Assembly: GCA_900547255.1 (NCBI GenBank)
Contig: URGC01000004.1
Coordinates: 1-42,540 of the forward strand
DNA: 42,540 nucleotides
Reading direction: 5' to 3'
DNA from: an uncultured Eubacterium sp.
GTDB taxonomy: Bacteria > Bacillota > Clostridia > Lachnospirales > Lachnospiraceae
Shown: positions 25,092 through 33,854 of the stretch, piece after piece
How positions within the stretch are numbered: position 1 is the stretch's first letter
Layout: each line of letters starts with the position of its first letter
The notes under the pieces: generated by a model
What the model was told of the DNA's origin: nothing
Seen by the model: only the letters and a program-made list of their open reading frames with translations
Databases searched by the model: none
Translations under genes and position numbers: made by a program

Positions 25092-26204
25092 TTATCCGAT
25101 AAACAGTAATAAATCCTCATCAAGCACAACATATCCATTGTATGTTCCACGCTTTTTGTAGATATGATGCGTTATATCCGGGATTTTAAATACCTCTATA
25201 ATCTTCTTATTCTTTTTGCCAAACATGGCAAAGCCTGCATTTTTACTCGTTATTATATATTCGCCAAATATATATTCAACATTGTATTCTGACGGAATAA
25301 GATATTCCTCACGCTGTGAATTTAAGTTTACAAAATGTGTTCCATCATCATCTGTGAAATATATGTATGGCACACCACCCACAACGCACAGACGCTTGTA
25401 ATCAAAATTCGTCAGTGAATTATCGTGCTGTCTTACTTTCTTGATATTATTAACATAGTCATATATGGCAATCTCTTCCATATCACTTTCTGGGAATTTA
25501 CGGATATATATAATGTTTTTGTTATTATCATACATATCTGTAAACGAAACATCTCCTGATGATTTATCAAGCACATCTGTAAAAACCATCGGAAGATTTA
25601 AGATCATATCTGAAACGAACTGATTCACATTAACGATTCCTATCAGGCTGTTTCCCACCTTAAAACAGCATTTATTGCCGCCAAGCGGAATTATGCAGTC
25701 AAGCCCTTCATTTACAAGCTTCTCATTAGTAATCTTAACGCCTCTGTCATCTGTTATATCTTTAAGTACTATGTCGTACCTGCCAGTTTCATAATCATAC
25801 CGCTGGAACATGCAGAAATCCTGTGTCAGCGCAAATATCTTGATACTGTCCTCTTTTCGTATTGTATCAAGGCTTACAATATCTGTGTGAATCAGGCTGC
25901 ATGTAAGGTCATTAATCCTATAGGAATAATATTCTATCATTACCTCTGATTCGCTTCGCATTTTAAATGATGAAAATATAAAAAAGTTCTTGTTCTTAAT
26001 TCCATGATATATCCTGAATGCATCGAACTTTGCAATCTCCGGCATAATCTCGACATGCACATTCTTGAATGGATCGAACAGAAAAATACGCTTGCTTGTG
26101 AACTTGTCAAAAACCTTATTATCATCTACAATTTGAAGCATAAGGTTATTATTGACAGCTCTGTATCTTCCCTTGGTAAAATTCTTAATCAGTCTGATTT
26201 CCAT
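25092..26204 (-). CDS. Unrecognised beta-rich cytoplasmic protein (370 aa)
   Basis: I do not recognise this family. The start at 26204 (MEIRLIKNFTKGRYR) has GGAG eight bases upstream; the earlier ATG seven codons before has none. No signal peptide, membrane helix or nucleotide-binding motif is visible. The sequence is rich in Tyr, Phe, Ile and Asp, with many short alternating hydrophobic stretches, for example RIFLFDPFKNVHVEIMP, NKCCFKVGNSLIGIVNV, NIIYIRKFPESDMEEIAIYD and GVPYIYFTDDDGTHFVNL. This pattern suggests an all-beta, propeller-like protein, but that is inference. It lies 25 bases after proB and is followed by the tiny ORF and fthC. Codon usage looks like that of its neighbours. Confidence 0.85.
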   Translation of the reverse strand: MEIRLIKNFTKGRYRAVNNNLMLQIVDDNKVFDKFTSKRIFLFDPFKNVHVEIMPEIAKFDAFRIYHGIKNKNFFIFSSFKMRSESEVMIEYYSYRINDLTCSLIHTDIVSLDTIRKEDSIKIFALTQDFCMFQRYDYETGRYDIVLKDITDDRGVKITNEKLVNEGLDCIIPLGGNKCCFKVGNSLIGIVNVNQFVSDMILNLPMVFTDVLDKSSGDVSFTDMYDNNKNIIYIRKFPESDMEEIAIYDYVNNIKKVRQHDNSLTNFDYKRLCVVGGVPYIYFTDDDGTHFVNLNSQREEYLIPSEYNVEYIFGEYIITSKNAGFAMFGKKNKKIIEVFKIPDITHHIYKKRGTYNGYVVLDEDLLLFIG

Positions 26205-26228
26205 ATTAAATGCTCCACAAAACAACCA

Positions 26229-27077
26229 TTAAACTAATGACAATACATCTATCGAATCATTTCTGTGCTGTAAAAATAAAGTTCCTACCTCTTCACCATT
26301 GATAACACGGCTTATATTAAGCACATCACTGCCATTAGTGATAACCATATCCGCACCTGAATAATTAGCTATCTGGGCGGCAACTATCTTGGCAGACATA
26401 CCACCTGTTCCTACATTGCTTCCAGATGAATCCTTACCCATATTCATAAGGTTATCGTCAATCTTTTCTACAAGGCTTATAAATCTGGCTTCTGGATTCT
26501 TATTAGGGTCATCTGTGTACATTCCATCAATGTCTGATAAAAGAATAAGCAGGTCAGCTCCGATTATTGATGCAACTATAGCAGAAAGCCTGTCATTATC
26601 GCCAAACTTCTGAACCTGTTCAATCTCGTATGTAGATACTGTATCATTCTCATTAACTACAGGTATAACTCCAAGTTTAAGGAGTTCCTCAAATGTATTC
26701 TCAGCATTTATTCTGCTTACATCGTTAGTTATTGTATTCTTTGTCATAAGAACCTGGGCGGCAATGGCATTATATTCTGCAAAAATCTTCTGGTAAACCA
26801 TCATAAGCTTAGCCTGTCCTATAGCGGCACAAGCCTGTTTGACAGCCAGCTCCTCAGGACGGTTGATAAGGCCTAATGTATTTCTTCCGACCGCAATAGC
26901 ACCAGAAGATACCAAAACCACGTCTTTTCCTGAATTCTTAATATCAACAAGCACTCTTACAAGCTTCTCAACCTTTAAAAGGTCAAGTCTTCCTGTCTCC
27001 TCATGCATCAATGATGATGAACCTATCTTTACAACTATACGTTTTTTATTTTTAAGCTGTTCTCTGTAATTATCCAC
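26229..27077 (-). CDS. proB: Glutamate 5-kinase, short form without PUA domain
   Basis: ProB phosphorylates glutamate in the first step of proline synthesis. The GTG at 27077 is chosen because GGAGG is five bases upstream; this gives 283 residues (VDNYREQLKNKKR). Two in-frame ATGs upstream have no SD. The amino acid kinase fold is clear: VVKIGSSSL, LVSSGAIAVGRN, FGDNDRLSAIVA, LLSDIDGMYTDDP and GTGGMSAKI. The protein ends directly after the kinase domain, so the C-terminal PUA domain of E. coli ProB (about 367 residues) is absent, as is common in Clostridia. Confidence 0.96.
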   Translation of the reverse strand: MDNYREQLKNKKRIVVKIGSSSLMHEETGRLDLLKVEKLVRVLVDIKNSGKDVVLVSSGAIAVGRNTLGLINRPEELAVKQACAAIGQAKLMMVYQKIFAEYNAIAAQVLMTKNTITNDVSRINAENTFEELLKLGVIPVVNENDTVSTYEIEQVQKFGDNDRLSAIVASIIGADLLILLSDIDGMYTDDPNKNPEARFISLVEKIDDNLMNMGKDSSGSNVGTGGMSAKIVAAQIANYSGADMVITNGSDVLNISRVINGEEVGTLFLQHRNDSIDVLSLV

Positions 27078-27124
27078 AATGCCCTCCATCGGCATAATAT
27101 CGCCATAAACATTTGTATTGTATT

Positions 27125-28762
27125 CTACATCATTTGAGCTAAAAAGTCATTAATCTTTTCAGCCACCTTAACTCCATCAACTGCCGCTGATGTGATGCCG
27201 CCAGCATACCCTGCGCCCTCGCCACACGGGAATAATCCTCTCACTGAGGAATTATAATTATCATCCCTTAATATCTTCACAGGACTTGAAGTACGGCTCT
27301 CAACGCCTGAAAATACCGCATCCTCCATATCAAATCCTTTGATATAATGCTCAAAGCCTGACATTCCCTCTTTGATGGCGCAAGATACATATGACGGCAG
27401 AACATTATTAAGATTGCCAAAATTATACTTTCCTTTAATCTGCGGTGTAACTCTTCCCAAACCTGTAGATACCCTGTTATTCTTAAAATCATCCACAAGC
27501 TGTACCGGAATACTGCCCTTACCCTCTCTGTAGGCAAGACCTTCAAGCTTTCTTTGAAATTCCACTCCCGACATAACTTCCTTTCCAAAATCATCCGGTG
27601 TTATCGTGACAATAATTGCACTGTTAGCATTAACGCCATCTCTTCCAGAATAGCTCATTCCATTGACAGCAATTCTTTCCTCCTCTGATGATGCGTTAAC
27701 CACATATCCGCCAGGACACATGCAGAAGGAATAGACACCTCTCTCCATGCTTGTCCTGTATGTCACCTTATAATCTGCTGCCGGCATATTATACCTGCAG
27801 TCTCCATATGCATTATGGTTTATAAGCTGCTGTGGATGTTCAAGTCTGAGTCCAACCGCAAATGGCTTAGGTGCCATCGCAATCTTCTTATTATTGAACA
27901 TATCAAATGTATCTCTTGCACTGTGTCCTATTGCAAAGCATACTGTGCGGCATTTTCTTTCATATGAACTGCCATCTGCTGTATCAGTTATGGTAACTGA
28001 CTTTATTCCATCCCCATCAAATGCAATATCTGACACTTTGCTGTTAAAATTAATCTCACCGCCAAGAGAAATTATATATTCCCTTATATTGGCAATAACT
28101 GTGCTTAACACATCTGTACCGATATGAGGCTTATTACTGCTTAATATAGCCTTATCTGCGCCGAATCTTACAAATACATTAAGTACGTCCCTGATTCTTC
28201 CCTCAGGGTCTTTGACACCAGTATTTAACTTGCCATCAGAAAATGTTCCAGCTCCGCCCTCACCAAACTGCACATTGGATTCTGTGTTAAGCTTTCCGCC
28301 ATTCCAGAAGCTCTCAACGCTGGCTTTCCTGTCCTCAACGCTCTGTCCGCGCTCATATATTACCGGTTTAAGCCCTGCCTCTGCAAGTTTTAATGCACAG
28401 AATATTCCTCCCGGGCCAAATCCTACTACAACAGGTCTTGTCTCTTCAGTAAGCCTGCCAGCCTTGACATAAGAACACTCTGAAAATCTGTATATGACTG
28501 TCTCATGCACAGACACATTCTTGTCAGTCTTTATAGACATTATATTGACACTTTTTCCATCAGCCTGTATTCCTTTGACATCAACTGAATACACATAATA
28601 TATATCCGGCTTATGTCTCGAATCAATTGACTTTTTCACAATATCATATTCTATTCTGGCATTCTTTTTAAGCTTTAAGATGCTGCATAATTTTCTATGG
28701 AGCTCATCTTCTCCCTGTTCTGGTGTAAGCTTTATCTGGTTAACCCTGAGTACTTTAGACAT
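27125..28762 (-). CDS. FAD-dependent oxidoreductase, COG2509-type
   Basis: This is a flavoprotein of unknown substrate. The start at 28762 (MSKVLRVNQIKL) has AAGGAG six bases upstream, giving 545 residues; longer frames run into the neighbouring gene. The N-terminal domain of about 85 residues precedes the dinucleotide-binding motif VGFGPGGIFCALKLAEAG and YERGQ. FGEGGAGTFSDGKLNTG and the C-terminal FPCGEGAGYAGGITSAAVDG are the signature of the family called uncharacterised FAD-dependent dehydrogenases. It overlaps the preceding flavoprotein gene by eight bases. A redox partnership between the two is possible but unproven. Confidence 0.88.
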   Translation of the reverse strand: MSKVLRVNQIKLTPEQGEDELHRKLCSILKLKKNARIEYDIVKKSIDSRHKPDIYYVYSVDVKGIQADGKSVNIMSIKTDKNVSVHETVIYRFSECSYVKAGRLTEETRPVVVGFGPGGIFCALKLAEAGLKPVIYERGQSVEDRKASVESFWNGGKLNTESNVQFGEGGAGTFSDGKLNTGVKDPEGRIRDVLNVFVRFGADKAILSSNKPHIGTDVLSTVIANIREYIISLGGEINFNSKVSDIAFDGDGIKSVTITDTADGSSYERKCRTVCFAIGHSARDTFDMFNNKKIAMAPKPFAVGLRLEHPQQLINHNAYGDCRYNMPAADYKVTYRTSMERGVYSFCMCPGGYVVNASSEEERIAVNGMSYSGRDGVNANSAIIVTITPDDFGKEVMSGVEFQRKLEGLAYREGKGSIPVQLVDDFKNNRVSTGLGRVTPQIKGKYNFGNLNNVLPSYVSCAIKEGMSGFEHYIKGFDMEDAVFSGVESRTSSPVKILRDDNYNSSVRGLFPCGEGAGYAGGITSAAVDGVKVAEKINDFLAQMM

Positions 28763-29993
28763 CTGTATTCTCCTTACTATCATGCGCGGCACTGGTTCCT
28801 GCGATATATCCGCTTGTCCATGCCCACTGAAGATTATATCCTCCGCATCTGCCATCAACATCCATTATCTCGCCTGCAAAATAAAGCCCTTCAACAATAC
28901 ATGACTCCATTGTCTCAGGATTGATTTCATCAAGTGAAACCCCTCCCTGACAAACCTGTGCATTATCAAAGGATTTGTTTCCGGTTATATTGAATCTGAA
29001 TTTCTTCATGGATGATATAACTAATTCTATCTTTTTAATATTATGTATAGATGCCGGCATTCCTGAATCAACGCTGCACTTTGCACATGCGGCAAGGACA
29101 AGCTTTCTGTTAAGAATCCCGCTAAACATCTGCTCAATTGTCTTATTCGCCGTATCCGCATTATCCCTGACATATTCCATCAGTTCTTCTTTGGAATAAT
29201 CCGGTATCATATCTATATCAGCATATACCTTCTCATTCATATCTAATGCCCTGACAGCGTAATGGCTTATCTGAAATACTGGTATTCCTGATATTCCGTA
29301 ATCAGTGTACTGGATTTCTCCATAATCACTGTACACTGAATCACCACAGTAAAGATTAACTGTTCCTGTGCTGCGCACTCCTGCCATCTGCTTGCAGAGC
29401 TTATTATCAGATATAAGCTGGACAAGTGATGGAAGCGGCTTAATAACATTATGCCCAAGTGACTTTACAAGCTGATACCCTGAACCATCTGAACCAGTCT
29501 TAGGAGCTGCCTTGGATCCAGCAGTGATTATAAGCTTTCCAGCCTTGTATCTGTCATTAACAATAAATAAATCGCCATCTTTACGGATACTATGTACAGC
29601 CGTCTCTGTGATTACATCTACATCTTTATTATCAAGCTCATGCACAAATGCTTCCCTAAGTGATGCTGCTGTCTCTGAATGGGGATACACATATCCGTTC
29701 CTCTCCTTATGGAACACTCCCACCGACTTAAAGAAATCTATCGCATCATACTGATTAAACAGCTTTAAGGCTGACCTGACAAATTCATGGTTATCATTGT
29801 TGTACATATCTACATCCATATTGTAATTGGTAAAATTACACTTGCCGTTGCCCGTCTGCAATATCTTGCTTCCAAGTTTGGATGTTCCCTCTATAAGTAA
29901 TACCTGTACGCCATTCCTGGCAGCAGTTACCGCCGCCATCATCCCGGCAGCCCCACCGCCAACAACAATACAGTCATATAATTTTTTTGCCAT
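28755..29993 (-). CDS. HI0933-family flavoprotein (YhiN-like)
   Basis: The protein has 412 residues. The FAD-binding Rossmann motif VVGGGAAGMMAAVTAARNG is at the N-terminus. GSKILQTGNGKCNFTNYN, which contains the G-N-G-x-C-N-x-T-N signature, and the C-terminal GLYFAGEIMDVDGRCGGYNL with WAWTSGYIAG identify the HI0933/YhiN family (COG2081), also annotated as aminoacetone oxidase-like. The true substrate is unknown. It overlaps the next flavoprotein gene and lies 16 bases after the BofC-like gene. Confidence 0.9.
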   Translation of the reverse strand: MAKKLYDCIVVGGGAAGMMAAVTAARNGVQVLLIEGTSKLGSKILQTGNGKCNFTNYNMDVDMYNNDNHEFVRSALKLFNQYDAIDFFKSVGVFHKERNGYVYPHSETAASLREAFVHELDNKDVDVITETAVHSIRKDGDLFIVNDRYKAGKLIITAGSKAAPKTGSDGSGYQLVKSLGHNVIKPLPSLVQLISDNKLCKQMAGVRSTGTVNLYCGDSVYSDYGEIQYTDYGISGIPVFQISHYAVRALDMNEKVYADIDMIPDYSKEELMEYVRDNADTANKTIEQMFSGILNRKLVLAACAKCSVDSGMPASIHNIKKIELVISSMKKFRFNITGNKSFDNAQVCQGGVSLDEINPETMESCIVEGLYFAGEIMDVDGRCGGYNLQWAWTSGYIAGTSAAHDSKENTDV

Positions 29994-30009
29994 ATTATAT
30001 TAAAGCTCC

Positions 30010-30375
30010 TTATGAACTATATGTCTGAAGAAAATCATAGAGATTGTCCTCACCATCTATATACATTCCTAATTTAAGCTGTTCCCTGATGTCTGGTGGC
30101 AGAACTTCCATATTGATATCTGCATAATCATAGAAATTCCTGTCTGGTTCGCTGTATATAACAACCCTTTGTCCATCATAACTTAAATAATAGCTTTTCA
30201 TATGCTGTGTCTCATCTTTGTCCAGATCCTGTAACAGGTCATATGTGGTTGTGTTATCATCAATAATGATATCATCCTTCTGTCCCATATTAACAATCCA
30301 TATAATGACAACCGCAGCAACTAAAGCAAATACAATTCCTAATATTATAATCCACCAATTATTCTTATTCTCCAT
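30010..30375 (-). CDS. Small bitopic membrane protein with BofC C-terminal-like domain
   Basis: The protein has 121 residues: a short cytoplasmic start, one membrane helix (about 8-28) and an extracytoplasmic domain. The stretch YYLSYDGQRVVIYSEPD followed by LPPDIREQLKLGMYI and a C-terminal LYDFLQTYSS resembles the C-terminal domain of BofC-like proteins of Clostridia. In Bacillus, BofC restrains the SpoIVB protease during sporulation. The resemblance is from memory, so I keep the name tentative. The ATG has no SD at normal distance; an AGGAGG lies upstream of a small hairpin at 30387-30408. Confidence 0.6.
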   Translation of the reverse strand: MENKNNWWIIILGIVFALVAAVVIIWIVNMGQKDDIIIDDNTTTYDLLQDLDKDETQHMKSYYLSYDGQRVVIYSEPDRNFYDYADINMEVLPPDIREQLKLGMYIDGEDNLYDFLQTYSS

Positions 30376-30386
30376 ATTATCATAAC

Positions 30387-30414
30387 CAGCCTGTGATTAT
30401 TAAGGCTGCCTCCT
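30387..30414 (-). promoter_or_regulatory. SD separated from start codon by a hairpin
   Basis: On the minus strand AGGAGG (30414-30409) is immediately followed by CAGCCT and, after a 10-base loop, AGGCTG (6-bp perfect stem, 30408-30387). The start codon of the BofC-like gene is 11 bases beyond the stem. If the hairpin folds, the SD comes within usable distance of the ATG; if not, they are 33 bases apart. Confidence 0.4.
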
Positions 30415-30439
30415 GATAACATTTTGAACATAAATGCAG

Positions 30440-30835
30440 TTATTTATTCATATTATCTGATGTGAAGCTGTGTGGTAACAGCTCTTTCAAAGAACATGTA
30501 CACAGCTTTCCATTGTCTTTTACTATCACATAGAATTCTTCTGTGGCAAATTCAGTCATGACCTGTCTGCATATTCCACATGGCCACGCCGCCTCATCAG
30601 TACTGCCAGCTATGGCAATCTTGACAATCTTACGCTCTCCCATAGATACAGCTTTAAATATAGCATTCCTCTCAGCACATATTGTCGCTCCATATGAAGC
30701 ATTCTCAATATTGCATCCGCTATATACACTGCCGCTATCCGTAAGGACAGCAGCTCCCACTGCATATCCCGAATATGGTGAATACGAATGTTCCTTTGCC
30801 TTCACTGCCAGCTCATATAATTCACTGTCTTTCAT
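30440..30835 (-). CDS. cdd: Cytidine deaminase
   Basis: Cdd deaminates cytidine and deoxycytidine in pyrimidine salvage. The protein has 131 residues, the usual length of the tetrameric form. The zinc motifs CAERNAIF and PCGICRQ, and the substrate region CNIENASYGATICAE, are complete. SD AAGGA supports the ATG. In Bacillus the gene lies between dgkA and era; here it follows ybeY directly and both dgkA and era are absent. Confidence 0.96.
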   Translation of the reverse strand: MKDSELYELAVKAKEHSYSPYSGYAVGAAVLTDSGSVYSGCNIENASYGATICAERNAIFKAVSMGERKIVKIAIAGSTDEAAWPCGICRQVMTEFATEEFYVIVKDNGKLCTCSLKELLPHSFTSDNMNK

Positions 30836-30846
30836 AACATATATCC

Positions 30847-31362
30847 TTATCTTGTTATTCCAAGAATTGAAAGCACATCTTCCTGTTTCTGTTCCATCAC
30901 AACAGCTTCTGTGCTCTCCATATGGTCATATCCAAAAAGATGCATCATGCTGTGTGCAACAAGAAATGCAAGTTCTCTTCTGTCTGTATGACCGTATTTA
31001 AGAGACTGCTCCTTTACTTTATCAACAGATATAATTATATCGCCAAGCATAAGTTCTCCTGAGTCTGGATTAAAGTACTCAGACACAATCTCATCATCCT
31101 CATCATCACTTTCAAGAAATGAAAAATCTGCCGGATAACCATAGTTAAGCAGTGGAAATGATAATACATCTGTAGGATTATCAATCTGTCTGTATTCATT
31201 GTTAATCTGTCTTATGCTCTCATTGTCTGTAAGTGTAACGCTTACCTCTGCTTCATATGGACACTTCACATAGTCACACGCTGTCTCAACAACGCTTTTA
31301 ATAACTGTCTCCCAGTCAAAATCAAGCTTTTCGTCTGTTTCATATTCAATGTTTATTGTCAT
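30847..31362 (-). CDS. ybeY: Endoribonuclease YbeY (rRNA maturation factor)
   Basis: YbeY is a metal-dependent endoribonuclease needed for 16S rRNA 3' end maturation and ribosome quality control. The protein has 171 residues. The zinc motif HSMMHLFGYDH (H-x3-H-x5-H type) is complete, and DVLSFPL plus LMLGDIIIS are conserved. An acidic insertion (ESDDEDDEIVSEYFN) near residues 82-98 is typical of clostridial members. It overlaps the end of phoH by 17 bases, and its SD is AAGGGGG. Confidence 0.96.
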   Translation of the reverse strand: MTINIEYETDEKLDFDWETVIKSVVETACDYVKCPYEAEVSVTLTDNESIRQINNEYRQIDNPTDVLSFPLLNYGYPADFSFLESDDEDDEIVSEYFNPDSGELMLGDIIISVDKVKEQSLKYGHTDRRELAFLVAHSMMHLFGYDHMESTEAVVMEQKQEDVLSILGITR

Positions 31363-32356
31363 CTCTATTCCCCCTTGCTTTAGCTGACTTTCTCTTATTC
31401 TGTGCTGTCTCGTAATCTTCGTACGCCTTTACAATCTTCTGTACAAGCGGATGTCTCACGACATCTTTGTTAGTCAGTTTGACAAAACCTATCTCATCAA
31501 CCTTTGACAGGACTCTCATGGCTACATCCAGACCAGATACTGTACCTACTGGAAGGTCCTTCTGTGTTATATCTCCCGTTATAATAACCTTAGAACCGAA
31601 ACCTATTCTTGTTAAGAACATCTTCATCTGGGCAGGAGTTGTGTTCTGCGCTTCATCAAGAATAATATATGCATTGTCAAGGGTTCTTCCTCGCATATAT
31701 GCTAATGGAGCAACTTCTATCAGACCTTTTTCCATATTGGAAGCAAAGCTCTCTGCGCCCATAATCTGATACAGTGCATCATACAACGGTCTTAAATATG
31801 GGTCTACCTTGCTCTGCAAATCTCCCGGAAGAAATCCCAGCTTCTCACCAGCCTCAATTGCAGGTCTTGTGAGAATAATCCTGTTGACATCATTATTCTT
31901 GAATGCATTGATTGCCATAGCCATCGCAAGATATGTCTTACCAGTTCCCGCAGGGCCTAATCCAAACACAATCATCTTCTCACGGATCTGGTCAACATAG
32001 AACTTCTGTCCAAGTGTCTTTGGCTTTATTGGCTTTCCGCTGATTGTCTTGCATATAGTCTCATCATCCATAGCAAGCATGGCATCTTCCTTTTCTTCCA
32101 TAGTCAGTGCAAGCGCATAATCAACATTCTGCTCCTGTATGACATTCCCCCTTCTTGCAAGCTCTGAAAGATTATTCAAGACCTTGACCGCATGACCTAC
32201 GCCCTTTTCATCACCGATAACTTTAATATCAGAATTCCTGGCTATAATCGATACTTTAAGAGTCTTTTCTATCTTCTTTGCAAATTCATCTCTCTGTCCG
32301 AATACACTTGTGCTTACATCAGCCGGCATATCAATTATCTTTTCAACAACGCTCAT
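31346..32356 (-). CDS. phoH: PhoH-family ATPase
   Basis: PhoH-like proteins are P-loop ATPases with RNA-related function, usually linked to ybeY. The protein has 336 residues. An N-terminal KH-like part (about 1-100) is followed by the ATPase domain with GPAGTGKTYLAMAMA (Walker A), YIILDEAQNTTPAQMKMFLT (Walker B region) and TGDITQKDLP. A basic C-terminal tail follows (about 315-336). Its ATG overlaps the yqfD stop codon by one base (TAATG), showing tight coupling. Confidence 0.95.
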   Translation of the reverse strand: MSVVEKIIDMPADVSTSVFGQRDEFAKKIEKTLKVSIIARNSDIKVIGDEKGVGHAVKVLNNLSELARRGNVIQEQNVDYALALTMEEKEDAMLAMDDETICKTISGKPIKPKTLGQKFYVDQIREKMIVFGLGPAGTGKTYLAMAMAINAFKNNDVNRIILTRPAIEAGEKLGFLPGDLQSKVDPYLRPLYDALYQIMGAESFASNMEKGLIEVAPLAYMRGRTLDNAYIILDEAQNTTPAQMKMFLTRIGFGSKVIITGDITQKDLPVGTVSGLDVAMRVLSKVDEIGFVKLTNKDVVRHPLVQKIVKAYEDYETAQNKRKSAKARGNRDDNKH

Positions 32357-33558
32357 TAATCTAAGTCCTCACTTCTACTGTAGGGTCCATACTGCATCGA
32401 TGGTGATATAACATGTATCACACCCGACATCTCATAGTACCCATCTTCCTTGATAATTTTAACATCATTATCAAGTATTTGTACACTATTTTGAAGATTT
32501 TTTATATATGAATCAAACCTGTTATTCAATATCTGTTCCATCTGCTCATCTTCATACAGTCTGTCATTCGTTACATACTGGTTATATTTAATAATATTAA
32601 TCTTTAACGGCAGCGAAATCCTGCCAAAAAGCTTAGGACTAATCTCATCACTTACAATATCCCAGTTATCATCAAGATTATGATTTAATAATGTTATCTC
32701 CTTGCCATAAGCATCTATAACATATGTTGTTTTCTTTTTATCTGTATACTCTTTATCTTTGTAACTTCTATATATGCAGTCATTGTATTGTATGTCAGTC
32801 CTTATCAGTACATCAGCATCCACCTGTGTATCAATAGTCTCCATCTCCTCGCCATAAGCATCTGCTATGACAATCTTTCCCGACACAAGCACCTGACCCG
32901 CAATGACTTCATCACCTTTTTTTACCATAGGTGTGCCGCTGCGCACAATCACAGATTCAACTATTCCATCATCTGCCGAACATATATCCCCATATACCTC
33001 TTCTTTATCCTGAATATGTGCGCCATCATTTTCTTTAATGGCTATCGAAACTCTCGTTCCATTTACCGACACACTCGCCCATGTGACTTCATCGAAATCT
33101 TCTCTTATCTTTTGTTCAAGCCATTCACAATCTATATTATTGATTCTGATTCCATTCTCAATCCCTATGCTTGCAAGATAATTATTAATATACTGGTCAG
33201 AATATATATTATTGCCTGTAAATTCTATATCCCACACATACATATTAACCCATTTTATTATAAGAGCTGCAATCACAAGACCTATTATGAATGAATAATG
33301 CTTCCTGTATTTGAATGTGACATATCTTGCTCCCTGCTTTTTTATTATCTTCACCCTGCATCCGGTTATGCGGCATACCGGTCTTAAAGCTGCAAACTGT
33401 TTCCTTTTAAGCATACATATAATGGCATCATCTGCGATTCTTAAATCCCACAGGTAAATGCCTTTATTCCTACAGAGATTGATAAAACGCTCTTTATTAT
33501 CTCCGAGCACCATTATAGATATATTATTAAACAGGAACGGGAATTTTTCCATCATCAT
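32356..33558 (-). CDS. yqfD: Sporulation protein YqfD
   Basis: YqfD is a membrane protein required for sporulation in Bacillus, made under sigma-E. The protein has 400 residues. A cytoplasmic N-terminal part is followed by a membrane helix (about 92-110) and a large extracytoplasmic part with repeated beta sequence, for example VIVRSGTPMVKKGDEVIAG, a lipoyl-like turn. It overlaps yqfC by the four bases ATGA. The order yqfC-yqfD-phoH is shared with Bacillus. Confidence 0.93.
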   Translation of the reverse strand: MMMEKFPFLFNNISIMVLGDNKERFINLCRNKGIYLWDLRIADDAIICMLKRKQFAALRPVCRITGCRVKIIKKQGARYVTFKYRKHYSFIIGLVIAALIIKWVNMYVWDIEFTGNNIYSDQYINNYLASIGIENGIRINNIDCEWLEQKIREDFDEVTWASVSVNGTRVSIAIKENDGAHIQDKEEVYGDICSADDGIVESVIVRSGTPMVKKGDEVIAGQVLVSGKIVIADAYGEEMETIDTQVDADVLIRTDIQYNDCIYRSYKDKEYTDKKKTTYVIDAYGKEITLLNHNLDDNWDIVSDEISPKLFGRISLPLKINIIKYNQYVTNDRLYEDEQMEQILNNRFDSYIKNLQNSVQILDNDVKIIKEDGYYEMSGVIHVISPSMQYGPYSRSEDLD

Positions 33559-33785
33559 AACGAACCATCCATAAATACAACACTATTAATACATCCTTTT
33601 ATAAGAATTTCCTCTTCATCATAGTAACATATGTTAAGATTCCTGCCCTTGATATCAACAAGTCCCTTTTTAGTATTTATCTTTAATTCGTCATTCTCAT
33701 AACATATTATTGATTTGAAATTTTCTATACAGGTCATAGAATTACCAACAACCGTTATAATGACATAATCTGATGCCCTCTCCAT
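33555..33785 (-). CDS. yqfC: Sporulation protein YqfC (YabP family)
   Basis: This 76-residue protein of the YabP/YqfC family is linked to sporulation. ATG at 33785 (MERASDYVIITVVGN) is preceded by AGAGGTG four bases upstream; the frame opens six codons earlier at a GTG with no SD. The core LKINTKKGLVDIKGRNLNI and the C-terminal EILIKGCINSVVF are typical. It is the first gene after the rpsU terminator. A candidate sigma-E promoter is present upstream. Confidence 0.92.
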   Translation of the reverse strand: MERASDYVIITVVGNSMTCIENFKSIICYENDELKINTKKGLVDIKGRNLNICYYDEEEILIKGCINSVVFMDGSL

Positions 33786-33819
33786 AACGCACCTCTGATA
33801 CACAAATCCCGCTTTCTAA

Positions 33820-33848
33820 TATATATGGAGTAATACATCAAAAAATAA
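33820..33848 (-). promoter_or_regulatory. Candidate sigma-E promoter of yqfC-yqfD
   Basis: On the minus strand TTATTTT and CATATATA are separated by 14 bases and lie 35 bases before the yqfC ATG, just downstream of the rpsU terminator. They match about 5 of 7 and 6 of 8 positions of the Bacillus sigma-E consensus (KMATATT and CATACAMT). In an AT-rich gap a chance match cannot be excluded. Confidence 0.35.
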
Positions 33849-33854
33849 CAAATA

